Positions 16,663 to 23,675 of a stretch of DNA of 33,842 bases are shown piece after piece. Under the pieces are notes generated by a model that worked only from the letters and a program-made list of their open reading frames with translations, did not search any database and had not been told where the DNA came from. Numbering within the stretch: the stretch's first letter is position 1; each line of letters begins with the position of its first letter. Source of the DNA: an uncultured Lachnospiraceae bacterium (GTDB lineage: Bacteria; Bacillota; Clostridia; Lachnospirales; Lachnospiraceae); the NCBI GenBank assembly GCA_945864145.1, contig CAMBAN010000022.1, forward strand, positions 1-33,842. Reading direction: 5' to 3'. The position numbers and the translations under genes were made by a program.

Positions 16663-17791
16663 ATTTTTCCCTCCTTACGATAAAGAAACCTGCCACGCAA
16701 AGGCATACTGCCATGGCAAAAAGTGTTGCAAGGTTTCCAAAATACCTGTCATGCGACTGAAACACACTTAAGGCATAAAAGCTGTCAGAAATCAAAGCTG
16801 CCGGGTTAATTTTGTTGTACCATGGGCAGATTTTTTCTACCTGAATACGCATACTATGCACCATAAGACCACTTAAAAAGCAATTGAACATAGTAAGTAC
16901 CATAAGAATACCAACCTTGATTGCTTCCTCCATTTTTCCGATGCAGCCAACAAAAAAGCCAAAGGATATACCAAACATACAGCCCACTAAAGAAGCAAGC
17001 ATCATATAACCAGTCTGACTTCCGAAATTCACTTTTAAAATCACACCTAAGTAAAACAGACTTATCCATACAATGACTGTCTGGAAAAGAATGCATGCCG
17101 TAATTTCCCCCAAAATGGATATCAGCCTGTGTGTTGGAGAAAGGGTTCTTCTCGCTCCAAGAGCTGACAAATTTGCCTGATTGCGAATTGCTATTTTTAA
17201 GCCTGTCATGGACGCATACAGGCAGGTCATGGCTATCAGGTTAAAGAAATAGGAAACCATCTCATCCATCGTTCCATCTGTATAGGTAATTTCTTTATTA
17301 TAATCGGTTTCCTCACTTAGCCCTCGAATCACTGCCTCTACTTTCTCCGGATTTGTCATTGCAACATTTTTGATTCCATCAAAGATGGCATTATACTGGT
17401 CTACAAAAGCACTTAAAATACTCTGTTCCATCTGCATATTATCCATCTGGGCATTGACAGAAAGTGTCACAGGGCTTCCTCCATGTAAAATACCTATAAT
17501 CTCCTTATTTTGCAGTAAGTCAAGTGCTTCCTCTTCTGATGCATACGTGACCTCTAAGAACTGGTCTTCTCCCGCTTCTCCCAGTGTATCCAGTACTGAT
17601 TTTAATGCTATATCCTCTTCCTTTACTACAGCTGCCACAGGAATTGTATGCAGGCTTTCCTCATCTGATAAACCGCTAAAGGCTACAAAGAACATGGTTC
17701 CCAGAGCAATCGGGAAAAGGAGCGTCCAGCACAGGTTTTCTTTCTGTCGTAAAGTACTTTTCAAATAATAATAAAATGCATGCCAAAACAT
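16649..17791 (-). CDS. ABC-2 type permease, LnrM-like
   Basis: A 380-residue permease of the same architecture as its downstream partner: one N-terminal helix (LCWTLLFPIALGTMFFVAFSG), a loop of about 150 residues outside the membrane, then about five helices (AMTCLYASMTGLKIAI, CILFQTVIVWISLFYLGVIL, MLASLVGCMFGISFGFFVGC and on). A conserved loop SALGARRTLSPTHR lies at the membrane edge and probably contacts the ATPase. AAGGAGG precedes the ATG, and the gene starts 11 bases after the ATPase stop codon. Paired non-identical permeases behind one ATPase are the rule for LnrLMN/YfiLMN-type exporters. Confidence 0.8.
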   Translation of the reverse strand: MFWHAFYYYLKSTLRQKENLCWTLLFPIALGTMFFVAFSGLSDEESLHTIPVAAVVKEEDIALKSVLDTLGEAGEDQFLEVTYASEEEALDLLQNKEIIGILHGGSPVTLSVNAQMDNMQMEQSILSAFVDQYNAIFDGIKNVAMTNPEKVEAVIRGLSEETDYNKEITYTDGTMDEMVSYFFNLIAMTCLYASMTGLKIAIRNQANLSALGARRTLSPTHRLISILGEITACILFQTVIVWISLFYLGVILKVNFGSQTGYMMLASLVGCMFGISFGFFVGCIGKMEEAIKVGILMVLTMFNCFLSGLMVHSMRIQVEKICPWYNKINPAALISDSFYALSVFQSHDRYFGNLATLFAMAVCLCVAGFFIVRREKYATL

Positions 17792-17802
17792 AGAAATCCT
17801 CC

Positions 17803-18744
17803 TTAATCTCTAAGCTCTTTGCCCGTAATCTCAAGGAAAACGTCATTCAAGGTCGGCAGTTCTGAATAAACACGACCAAAGGACAATTCCTTTTCCTGCA
17901 GATAATCCAGAACACGAAGCAAATTATGCTTACCACCACTGCAAAGCACATGAAGATTGTGATTTTCAAAACGAACCTCATAGACATGCTTCAAATTTCT
18001 GATATCTGCAAGGTATTCCTGTGGAATATCCACCATTTCAATGCGGATTTCCTCGCTTTTCTTAATCATCTGTTTTAATTCTTCCTTTGTTCCGATTGCC
18101 AGATTTTTGCCCTTATCCATAATGGCGATTCTGGTACAAATCTGCTCTACCTCTTCCATATAATGAGAGGTATACACAATCGTTGCTCCCTGGCGATTGA
18201 GTTCCTCGATTCCTTCCAATATCTTATTTCTGCTTTGCGGGTCAACTGCTACCGTCGGCTCATCGAGGAAAATCAGTCTGGGCTTATGGGCAATACCACA
18301 GGCAATATTCAGACGTCTGAGAAGTCCTCCTGACAGCTTTCTTGGAAAGAAGTTCTTAAATTCCTGCAAACCGACAAATTCCATTGCTTCTTCTACATAT
18401 TGTTTTCTTAATGCTTTATCCTGTATATAAAGACCACAGAAATAATCAATATTTTCGTAAACTGTCAATTCCTCGAAAACAGCCACATTCTGCATAACAA
18501 CGCCTATCTGCCTTTTTAGTTCATAGCTGTCCGGGCGCATTTCCTTTCCAAATACCTCAATGCTTCCTTTATCATAGGTAAGCAGTGCTAAAATACAGTT
18601 CATGGTCGTTGTTTTTCCGGAACCATTTGGTCCAAGCAGTCCAAAAACCTCTCCTTCTTTAATCTCCAAATTAAAATGGTCAAGTGCCAGCAGTTCATGA
18701 TAGCGTTTAACCAGATTGCTTATTTTTATAACCGGTGTACTCAT
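17803..18744 (-). CDS. ABC transporter ATPase, LnrL-like
   Basis: A 313-residue nucleotide-binding subunit with Walker A GPNGSGKT (38-45), Q-loop VVMQN (82-86), signature LSGGLLRRL (137-145), Walker B LIFLDEPTVAVDP (157-169) and switch histidine in YTSHYMEE. The C-terminal extension of about 90 residues (from IRIEMVDIPQEY) is typical of DrrA/LnrL-type drug exporter ATPases. The signature is slightly unusual: LSGGLLRR where LSGGMKRR or LSGGQRRR is common. First gene of the exporter operon, with GAGAGGAG upstream of the ATG, divergent from the histidine kinase gene. Confidence 0.88.
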   Translation of the reverse strand: MSTPVIKISNLVKRYHELLALDHFNLEIKEGEVFGLLGPNGSGKTTTMNCILALLTYDKGSIEVFGKEMRPDSYELKRQIGVVMQNVAVFEELTVYENIDYFCGLYIQDKALRKQYVEEAMEFVGLQEFKNFFPRKLSGGLLRRLNIACGIAHKPRLIFLDEPTVAVDPQSRNKILEGIEELNRQGATIVYTSHYMEEVEQICTRIAIMDKGKNLAIGTKEELKQMIKKSEEIRIEMVDIPQEYLADIRNLKHVYEVRFENHNLHVLCSGGKHNLLRVLDYLQEKELSFGRVYSELPTLNDVFLEITGKELRD

Positions 18745-18782
18745 TTTTCTTCTCCTCTCATTCTTGTGTTCAACTTGTATTC

Positions 18783-18811
18783 AGTATAGCAAACGTCATC
18801 CTTCTCATGAA
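18783..18811 (-). promoter_or_regulatory. Promoter of the exporter operon
   Basis: TATACT (18788-18783) with a poor -35, TTCATG (18811-18806), at 17 bases on the minus strand. A good -10 with a weak -35 fits an activator-dependent promoter, and candidate operator half-sites lie just upstream. Confidence 0.55.
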
Positions 18812-18819
18812 GTGAACGG

Positions 18820-18846
18820 TGTCAGATTGTAAAATGACAAATGTCA
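18820..18846. promoter_or_regulatory. Candidate response-regulator operator (TGTCA/TGACA half-sites)
   Basis: Three five-base half-sites lie in the divergent region: TGTCA (18820-18824), TGACA (18835-18839) and TGTCA (18842-18846). The last two form a perfect inverted repeat with a two-base centre. They sit just upstream of the -35 of the exporter promoter and overlap the expected -35 area of the kinase gene (possible -10 TAATAT at 18855-18860). Binding by the adjacent NarL-type regulator is inference. Confidence 0.5.
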
Positions 18847-18916
18847 CATTTTTCTAATATAGCTATGCTTTTTATCACAAAGATGATATTTTTATAATAG
18901 GAAAGGGGTTATGATT

Positions 18917-20005
18917 ATGAATAAGACCATCGACAACGGCATTTTACTACTGTTTACAGCTACGATTATTTTTCCCATACAGGCACAGTTTGTACCTGTC
19001 ATCACACTGCTTCTTGCCATAATTACTGCTGCCATTGGCATTGTCTATTCTGCAAACCGTTTTGTCCGTATTGCCCTGATGGTCAGCTTTGGCACGCTTT
19101 GTATTTTTCTTCCCCAGCTTGTCTTCTTTCTGCCGATTTTACTCTACCACAACTATAAATATGCTGAAAAAAACACCTGTTTTTATGCCTTCCCTGTCTT
19201 TTTTCTCCTCGTACACACGTACACCGCAAAACTCGGAAGCTCATCACAATACCTTCTTCTCCTGTTACTGTGTATCCTCAGTCTGATTTTGAGCCTGCGT
19301 ACACAAAAGCTGGAGGCTTTGGAGCTTGATTTGATTCATATCCGTGATACAGGAACGGAATTAAATCTTGCCTTACGGGAAAAAAATAAGCATCTTTTGG
19401 AAAAACAGGATTATGAAATCTATTTGGCTACCTTAAAGGAGCGCAACCGTATCGCCAGAGAAATCCATGATAATGTAGGACATATGCTCTCCCGTTCCAT
19501 TTTGCAGATTGGAGCTTTAGGAACGATTCATAAGGAAGAACCTCTTCATTCCCAGCTTTTAGAGGTCAATGCTACCTTAAATCAGGCCATGAACAGTATC
19601 CGGGAAAGTGTGCATGATCTGCATGATGATTCCATTGACTTGAAGCAGGCGATTACGGAGGCGCTTTCCCCTTTAAAAGAGCAATACAAGGTCCTGCTGG
19701 ATTATGATATGACACACAACATACCAAGAAACGTTAAATACTGTCTGATTTCTACGGTAAAGGAGGGCGTGTCCAATATCATCAAGCATTCCAATGCTGA
19801 TGATGTAACGCTTTTACTTCGCGAGCACCCGGGCTTTTACCAGCTTTGTATGGAAGATAATGGTACCGTTGTCTCGGAAAAGCTCGATGGCGGTATTGGT
19901 CTCGAAAACATGCGTGAACGTGTAGAGGCCTTACACGGAACGCTTCGTATCAACACAGAAAAAGGGTTTCAGATTTTTATCACAATTCCCAAACAGGAAA
20001 ATTAA
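18917..20005 (+). CDS. Sensor histidine kinase, LnrJ-like (HisKA_3)
   Basis: A membrane kinase of 362 residues, counted from ATG 18917 with GGGG eight bases upstream; ATG 18911 is very close to the same site. About five short membrane helices fill residues 8-128 with almost no extracellular domain, suggesting sensing inside the membrane or through the transporter. A linker helix leads to the HisKA_3 box ERNRIAREIHDNVGH (phospho-His 184), then the HATPase with EGVSN (283-287), MEDNG and GGIGLENMRERV. It pairs with the response regulator that follows and is divergent from the exporter operon it probably controls. Confidence 0.88.
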   Translation: MNKTIDNGILLLFTATIIFPIQAQFVPVITLLLAIITAAIGIVYSANRFVRIALMVSFGTLCIFLPQLVFFLPILLYHNYKYAEKNTCFYAFPVFFLLVHTYTAKLGSSSQYLLLLLLCILSLILSLRTQKLEALELDLIHIRDTGTELNLALREKNKHLLEKQDYEIYLATLKERNRIAREIHDNVGHMLSRSILQIGALGTIHKEEPLHSQLLEVNATLNQAMNSIRESVHDLHDDSIDLKQAITEALSPLKEQYKVLLDYDMTHNIPRNVKYCLISTVKEGVSNIIKHSNADDVTLLLREHPGFYQLCMEDNGTVVSEKLDGGIGLENMRERVEALHGTLRINTEKGFQIFITIPKQEN

Positions 20006-20029
20006 TTGGAAAAGGAGTATCAGATAAGC

Positions 20030-20650
20030 ATGAAAATTGTAGTCATTGATGATGATAAGTTAGTAGCCATTTCCCTAAAGACGATTTTGGAAGCAGATGC
20101 CTCTATTGAAGTTGCTGCTATCGGTTATGATGGGAAAGAAGCCGTTTCTCTCTATGAAACAGTAAGACCTGATGTCCTTCTGATGGATATTCGTATGGAG
20201 CAGATGAGCGGTCTGGAAGCTGCGGAACAGATTCTGCAAAAGCACCCTGATGCAAAAATCCTGTTTTTAACCACCTTCTCTGATGATGAATATATCGTAA
20301 AAGCCTTACATATCGGAGCAAAGGGCTATATCCTAAAGCAGGACTTTGAAGGAATTGCACCGGCTCTAAAGGCTGTTTTTGGAGGACAGAGTGTGTTTGG
20401 TGGTGAGATTGTAGGAAAGCTTCCTGTTTTAATGCAGACCAGGGAAGCCTTTGATTATGAGCAGTATGATATCCACGAAAAAGAACAGTCTATCATCGAA
20501 CTGGTTGCCGAAGGCTTGAGCAACCGTGAAATCGCAGATAAACTGTTCTTGAGTGAAGGAACCGTACGAAACTACATCAGCACGATTCTTGAAAAATTAG
20601 GGTTACGTGACCGCACCCAATTAGCGGTGTTTTACTATAAAAACTGTTAA
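20030..20650 (+). CDS. NarL/LuxR-type response regulator, LnrK-like
   Basis: A 206-residue regulator. The receiver domain has the acidic pocket VIDDDK (D7-D9), the phosphorylation site D53 (LLMDIRM), T81/T82 and K103. A C-terminal LuxR-type helix-turn-helix (IIELVAEGLSNREIADKLFL, then GTVRNYISTILEKLGLRDR) binds DNA. ATG 20030 with AAGGAG upstream is preferred over TTG 20006, which immediately follows the kinase stop codon. The stop shares the bases TTAA with the stop codon of the converging glycosyltransferase gene, leaving no room for a terminator between them. Confidence 0.92.
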   Translation: MKIVVIDDDKLVAISLKTILEADASIEVAAIGYDGKEAVSLYETVRPDVLLMDIRMEQMSGLEAAEQILQKHPDAKILFLTTFSDDEYIVKALHIGAKGYILKQDFEGIAPALKAVFGGQSVFGGEIVGKLPVLMQTREAFDYEQYDIHEKEQSIIELVAEGLSNREIADKLFLSEGTVRNYISTILEKLGLRDRTQLAVFYYKNC

Positions 20651-21738
20651 TGATTCAGATCTAATTCCTGCGGCTTCCATTCCTTAGCCATTTGTTCAAA
20701 TTCTGTAGCCTTTTCCATCAGTCTCATATACTCTAAATCATATTCTTCCTTAGGAAGTGCCTTAAGCCTGGGTGATTTTGCCTTTTTTCGATAGCTGAGT
20801 GCCAAAGCAAAAAGTGCCGAGGTACCGCTGCTTGCAATATCCAGCTCACTTTCTGTCACAAAGGCTGCAGAATGGAACCAGTTGATAGCTTCCTCATAGT
20901 CCTCTACTTTTAAGAAGAAATAGCCAAGCTCCATACAAACCTCTGCAGATGGAAGATTGATTTCCGGACGGAGTGCCATTTTTAAAAGTGCCGGTGCATC
21001 ATCTATCTGTCGGTAAAGCTTCATCAGCACGGCAATTACCTGTCTTTTTAGCAGCTCCTTTTCCTGTGGGAGATTTTCCAGCATACTTTCCAGATAATAT
21101 CTGCCATGGATGAAATCTGCTTCTGTTCCTGCCTTATACAGCTCTCTGGTGTACATGGTCAGTAGTCTGTCTGAGAGCTTTCCCTGTTCCTCTAACAGCT
21201 TTTCAAAAACTTTGAAATCTCTGCTGCTATGACTTCCTTGTGGTCTGTGAATGATTTCAATATCACTGTTATATACCACCGGATTGGTATTAATCGTTTC
21301 ATGAATGGGGTCTATCCAGGTAAATTCTCTAAGCCTCTTAAAAAGCTTTGGTCTATAATCCCTTGTAAAGTTTTCCGTTGGATGATTGGCCTGTTCCGTG
21401 ACATAAATCATCTGTACAATTTCAATCTCCGGCAACAATACTTTTTTCATTGCCTTGAATTTTAACTGATTTTCTTCGTCGATGATTTCATCTGCATCTG
21501 CCGAATAAATATAGTCTCCTGTTGCCTTGGAAAAGGCAAAATTTCTTGCTGCTGCAAAGTTCTGGTTCCACTCGTAATCATACACATACGGGGTATATTC
21601 CCTGGCAATTTCCTTTGTCTTGTCTGTGGAGCCTGTATCCACAATAATCATCTCGTCTACAAGTCCTTTTAAAGACTCCAGACAATTACGTAAAACCTTT
21701 TCTTCATTTTTTACTATCATGCATAAGCTTATTTTCAT
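20647..21738 (-). CDS. Family-2 glycosyltransferase with TPR-like C-terminus
   Basis: A 363-residue GT-A enzyme. It opens MKISLCMIVKNEE and has IIVDTGSTDKTKEIA, NFAAARNFAF and the metal/nucleotide site YSADADEII. The C-terminal half is helical with a TPR-like unit (EVCMELGYFFLKVEDYEEAI). This is the architecture of SunS-type and other peptide or protein glycosyltransferases, which supports a protein acceptor. ATG 21738 has GAGG five bases upstream; a longer start (21765) is less likely. It is a distant paralog of the genes at 27173 and 29347. It lies alone, convergent with the response regulator and divergent from the small gene at 21920. Confidence 0.85.
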   Translation of the reverse strand: MKISLCMIVKNEEKVLRNCLESLKGLVDEMIIVDTGSTDKTKEIAREYTPYVYDYEWNQNFAAARNFAFSKATGDYIYSADADEIIDEENQLKFKAMKKVLLPEIEIVQMIYVTEQANHPTENFTRDYRPKLFKRLREFTWIDPIHETINTNPVVYNSDIEIIHRPQGSHSSRDFKVFEKLLEEQGKLSDRLLTMYTRELYKAGTEADFIHGRYYLESMLENLPQEKELLKRQVIAVLMKLYRQIDDAPALLKMALRPEINLPSAEVCMELGYFFLKVEDYEEAINWFHSAAFVTESELDIASSGTSALFALALSYRKKAKSPRLKALPKEEYDLEYMRLMEKATEFEQMAKEWKPQELDLNH

Positions 21739-21841
21739 GGTATCCTCATTCCTTATATCGAACACATCAAATTCTCTACATTCCTATTTTACACTAATTT
21801 ACATAATATTTCCATATATTTTCAGTAAATTTAATAAATAA

Positions 21842-21870
21842 TATACAATTTTCACTATTTATGTTACAAT
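21842..21870 (+). promoter_or_regulatory. Possible promoter of the small plus-strand gene
   Basis: TATACA (21842-21847), 17 bases and TACAAT (21865-21870) lie about 50 bases upstream of the ATG at 21920. The surrounding 21766-21900 is AT-rich and contains no gene. Confidence 0.5.
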
Positions 21871-21919
21871 ATAAATGATACCAGCGGAATGCTGAAAGAC
21901 TTTGGAAAGGAGCAAAACC

Positions 21920-22381
21920 ATGGAGTCCAGAGAATCCTATGAAATGTTATTGGAGGCGCAATGCCGAAATGAGGAAAAATTGTTATATCTGCTGTCGCAG
22001 GTGAAAAATTATGACCTGCTTCTTGTGGAAGAAACTGCAAAATTCAGCCCGGATTGTGGGGCTTTGGAATATGTGACGATTCAGAAGGACAGGCTTGTCA
22101 AACAGATGGATGCTCTTTCTCTGGAAATTGTCAAAACACAGGCGCTTATCGAAGAAACAGCCGAGTATTTTTTAGATGGCAAAACCCATCCGCTTTACCA
22201 AAAGCTTAGTGTTGTCAGAGAAATCGTATCTGAGTCCTTTGATGACGTACTTGCTGCTGAGGATGATGCCGGCACGGATATTGCCAAAAATCTGACTATC
22301 TACAGAGAACGTCTCCTGTTAGAGGAGAAAATAAAAAAAGTTCCACAAAATAAGAGACAGGTCTTTTTTGTAAGACTCTAG
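21920..22381 (+). CDS. Small helical protein of unknown function
   Basis: I do not recognise this 153-residue protein. ATG 21920 has a good AAAGGAG seven bases upstream; a TTG at 21902 keeps the frame but has no site. The sequence is acidic and almost wholly helical, with heptad-like patches (QCRNEEKLLYLLSQVKNYDL, MDALSLEIVKTQALIEETAE) and a basic end (KKVPQNKRQVFFVRL). There is no signal peptide or membrane segment, so it should be cytoplasmic. The size and helical character resemble FlgN/FliT-type export chaperones, and it lies among flagellar-glycosylation genes, but no motif proves this. It is the only plus-strand gene in this part of the window and is followed by a set of hairpins. Confidence 0.65.
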   Translation: MESRESYEMLLEAQCRNEEKLLYLLSQVKNYDLLLVEETAKFSPDCGALEYVTIQKDRLVKQMDALSLEIVKTQALIEETAEYFLDGKTHPLYQKLSVVREIVSESFDDVLAAEDDAGTDIAKNLTIYRERLLLEEKIKKVPQNKRQVFFVRL

Positions 22382-22446
22382 TGTGAAAAGAACTTCTAAT
22401 TACTCAGAGCAAGGGCTCTTTCGTAAAGAAGTTCTAAGTTGCACAC
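22381..22446 (+). repeat. Nested hairpin element
   Basis: An outer GTGTG (22381-22385) / CACAC (22442-22446) pair encloses a perfect nine-base stem AGAACTTCT (22389-22397) / AGAAGTTCT (22427-22435), which in turn encloses AGAGC / GCTCT with an AAGG loop. The element starts at the last base of the stop codon. It may be an RNA structure or a transcription barrier. Confidence 0.55.
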
Positions 22447-22447
22447 A

Positions 22448-22468
22448 GAAAAAAGCTAAAGCTTTTTC
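22448..22468. terminator. Bidirectional terminator
   Basis: A seven-base stem (AAAAAGC / GCTTTTT) with a TAAA loop gives T-runs on both strands, so it can end both the small plus-strand gene and the converging CgeB-like gene. Confidence 0.6.
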
Positions 22469-22480
22469 ATTACCATTTGT

Positions 22481-22500
22481 ATCACTGCTAAAGCAGTGAT
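22481..22500. repeat. Perfect hairpin with TAAA loop
   Basis: ATCACTGC / GCAGTGAT (eight-base stem, TAAA loop) lies 14 bases before the converging stop codon. It shares the core GCTAAAGC with the neighbouring terminator. Confidence 0.6.
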
Positions 22501-22514
22501 ATGCGGGATTAATT

Positions 22515-23660
22515 TTATAGAGACTGCAATCTGCAATCAAAGGTATGAAACTGTTTTACTTTTTCATACCCTTTTTTTGCGATTTTTTCCCGTTCTTCGT
22601 CATGTGACAGGTAATAGGAAACCTTTTCCAGCATATCCTTTTCATCCGTATAATATACAAATTCTTCATCCGGGGTGAAAAAGGACAGCATATCCTCCTG
22701 ATAATTTGTCAGCAGAAAGCCACCACATCCCATGATGTCAAAAACACGTAACGGAATACCGGTCTGAATGCTTTTCAGGGTAATGTTCAGATTGATTTTG
22801 CTGTTTTTATAGACAAGCGGTGCCTGCGTATAGTAATCCACCGGGGTACAGATACATTTCTGCAAGGCAGGCAGCGTATCCTTTGTATAGACTTTTAAAT
22901 CTGTCTTTTCTGACAGAGCTGTCAGAAGTCTGGTTCGCTCCAGTGCAGTCACTCTGCGTCCCAGGTAGAAATTTGCATAGTACCAGGCAGGTGTTGCAAA
23001 AGCATCCGGATGCGGTTGCAAAGGCGCTGCTTTCTGCAGCTTTTCTATCAACGGTTCTGTCAGCATGTCCTCTAATAAATTAGAACCGTACAACCGGGTT
23101 TGCATTTCTACTATCCCGTCTAAATAGCCCTGTTCATAGGGTGGTAATGCTTCAAATCTTTCATACAGCTGCTGCCTTTTATCCGTATAAAGCGCTCCCA
23201 CAAAGGACACCTCTGACGCATACTGTTTCCCATCCTTTTTTGCAAAGGTATCATAATAATCAGTATCTGCTGCAAGCGGCAAAAAGCTTACCGTTTCTAC
23301 GCCAAGTTCCTGTAATCTTTGTGCCTCATGGCTGTCAAACACTCTGATATCATTGGTCGGATAGTGCACGGTTTCAGAATAGAGCTGCGCATAGGGGCTG
23401 TCATATACCCAAGATACGTAGCGTATCCTACACGCTTTGGCTGCCATTGCCGCTACCGGAAAGTAGTTAAAGGAAAAAAGATAATCAAATTTTTCTGACA
23501 TCAGTGTCATAACTATCTGTTTTGTCAGCTCCTCGTTAAATCTCGTATCCTCTTTTGTGGAAAAAGGAAAGGAGACTACCGTATCTCCTGCTCTTTTCCA
23601 GGCTCTTTTCATATACTCATTACAAAAGCTGTTCCACTCCAAAAACAAAATATGCGCCAT
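22515..23660 (-). CDS. CgeB-like glycosyltransferase (DUF3880 plus GT1-like)
   Basis: A 381-residue GT-B type enzyme. The N-terminal half has MAHILFLEWNSFCNEYMKRA, FDYLFSFNYFPVAAMA, YVSWVYDSP and SFLPLAADTDYY, which fit DUF3880/CgeB proteins. The C-terminal half has KINLNITLKSIQTGIPLRVF, DIMGCGGFLLTNY and YYTDEKDMLEKVSYYLSHDEE, the nucleotide-sugar side of GT1-like domains (Glyco_trans_1_2). Such genes are frequent in flagellin glycosylation and cell-surface loci of Clostridia. An AGGAT site precedes the ATG, and it starts 15 bases after the SNF2 gene, so the two are probably one transcript. Confidence 0.8.
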   Translation of the reverse strand: MAHILFLEWNSFCNEYMKRAWKRAGDTVVSFPFSTKEDTRFNEELTKQIVMTLMSEKFDYLFSFNYFPVAAMAAKACRIRYVSWVYDSPYAQLYSETVHYPTNDIRVFDSHEAQRLQELGVETVSFLPLAADTDYYDTFAKKDGKQYASEVSFVGALYTDKRQQLYERFEALPPYEQGYLDGIVEMQTRLYGSNLLEDMLTEPLIEKLQKAAPLQPHPDAFATPAWYYANFYLGRRVTALERTRLLTALSEKTDLKVYTKDTLPALQKCICTPVDYYTQAPLVYKNSKINLNITLKSIQTGIPLRVFDIMGCGGFLLTNYQEDMLSFFTPDEEFVYYTDEKDMLEKVSYYLSHDEEREKIAKKGYEKVKQFHTFDCRLQSL

Positions 23661-23675
23661 ATCCTGTTACCCCTT

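Noticed and set aside
18893-18898. TATAAT as the kinase gene promoter -10
   Set aside because: It would start transcription inside the ribosome site; TAATAT at 18855-18860 is better placed.
22381-22500. CRISPR-like repeats
   Set aside because: The hairpins differ in stem sequence, there are only two or three, and no regular spacers are present.
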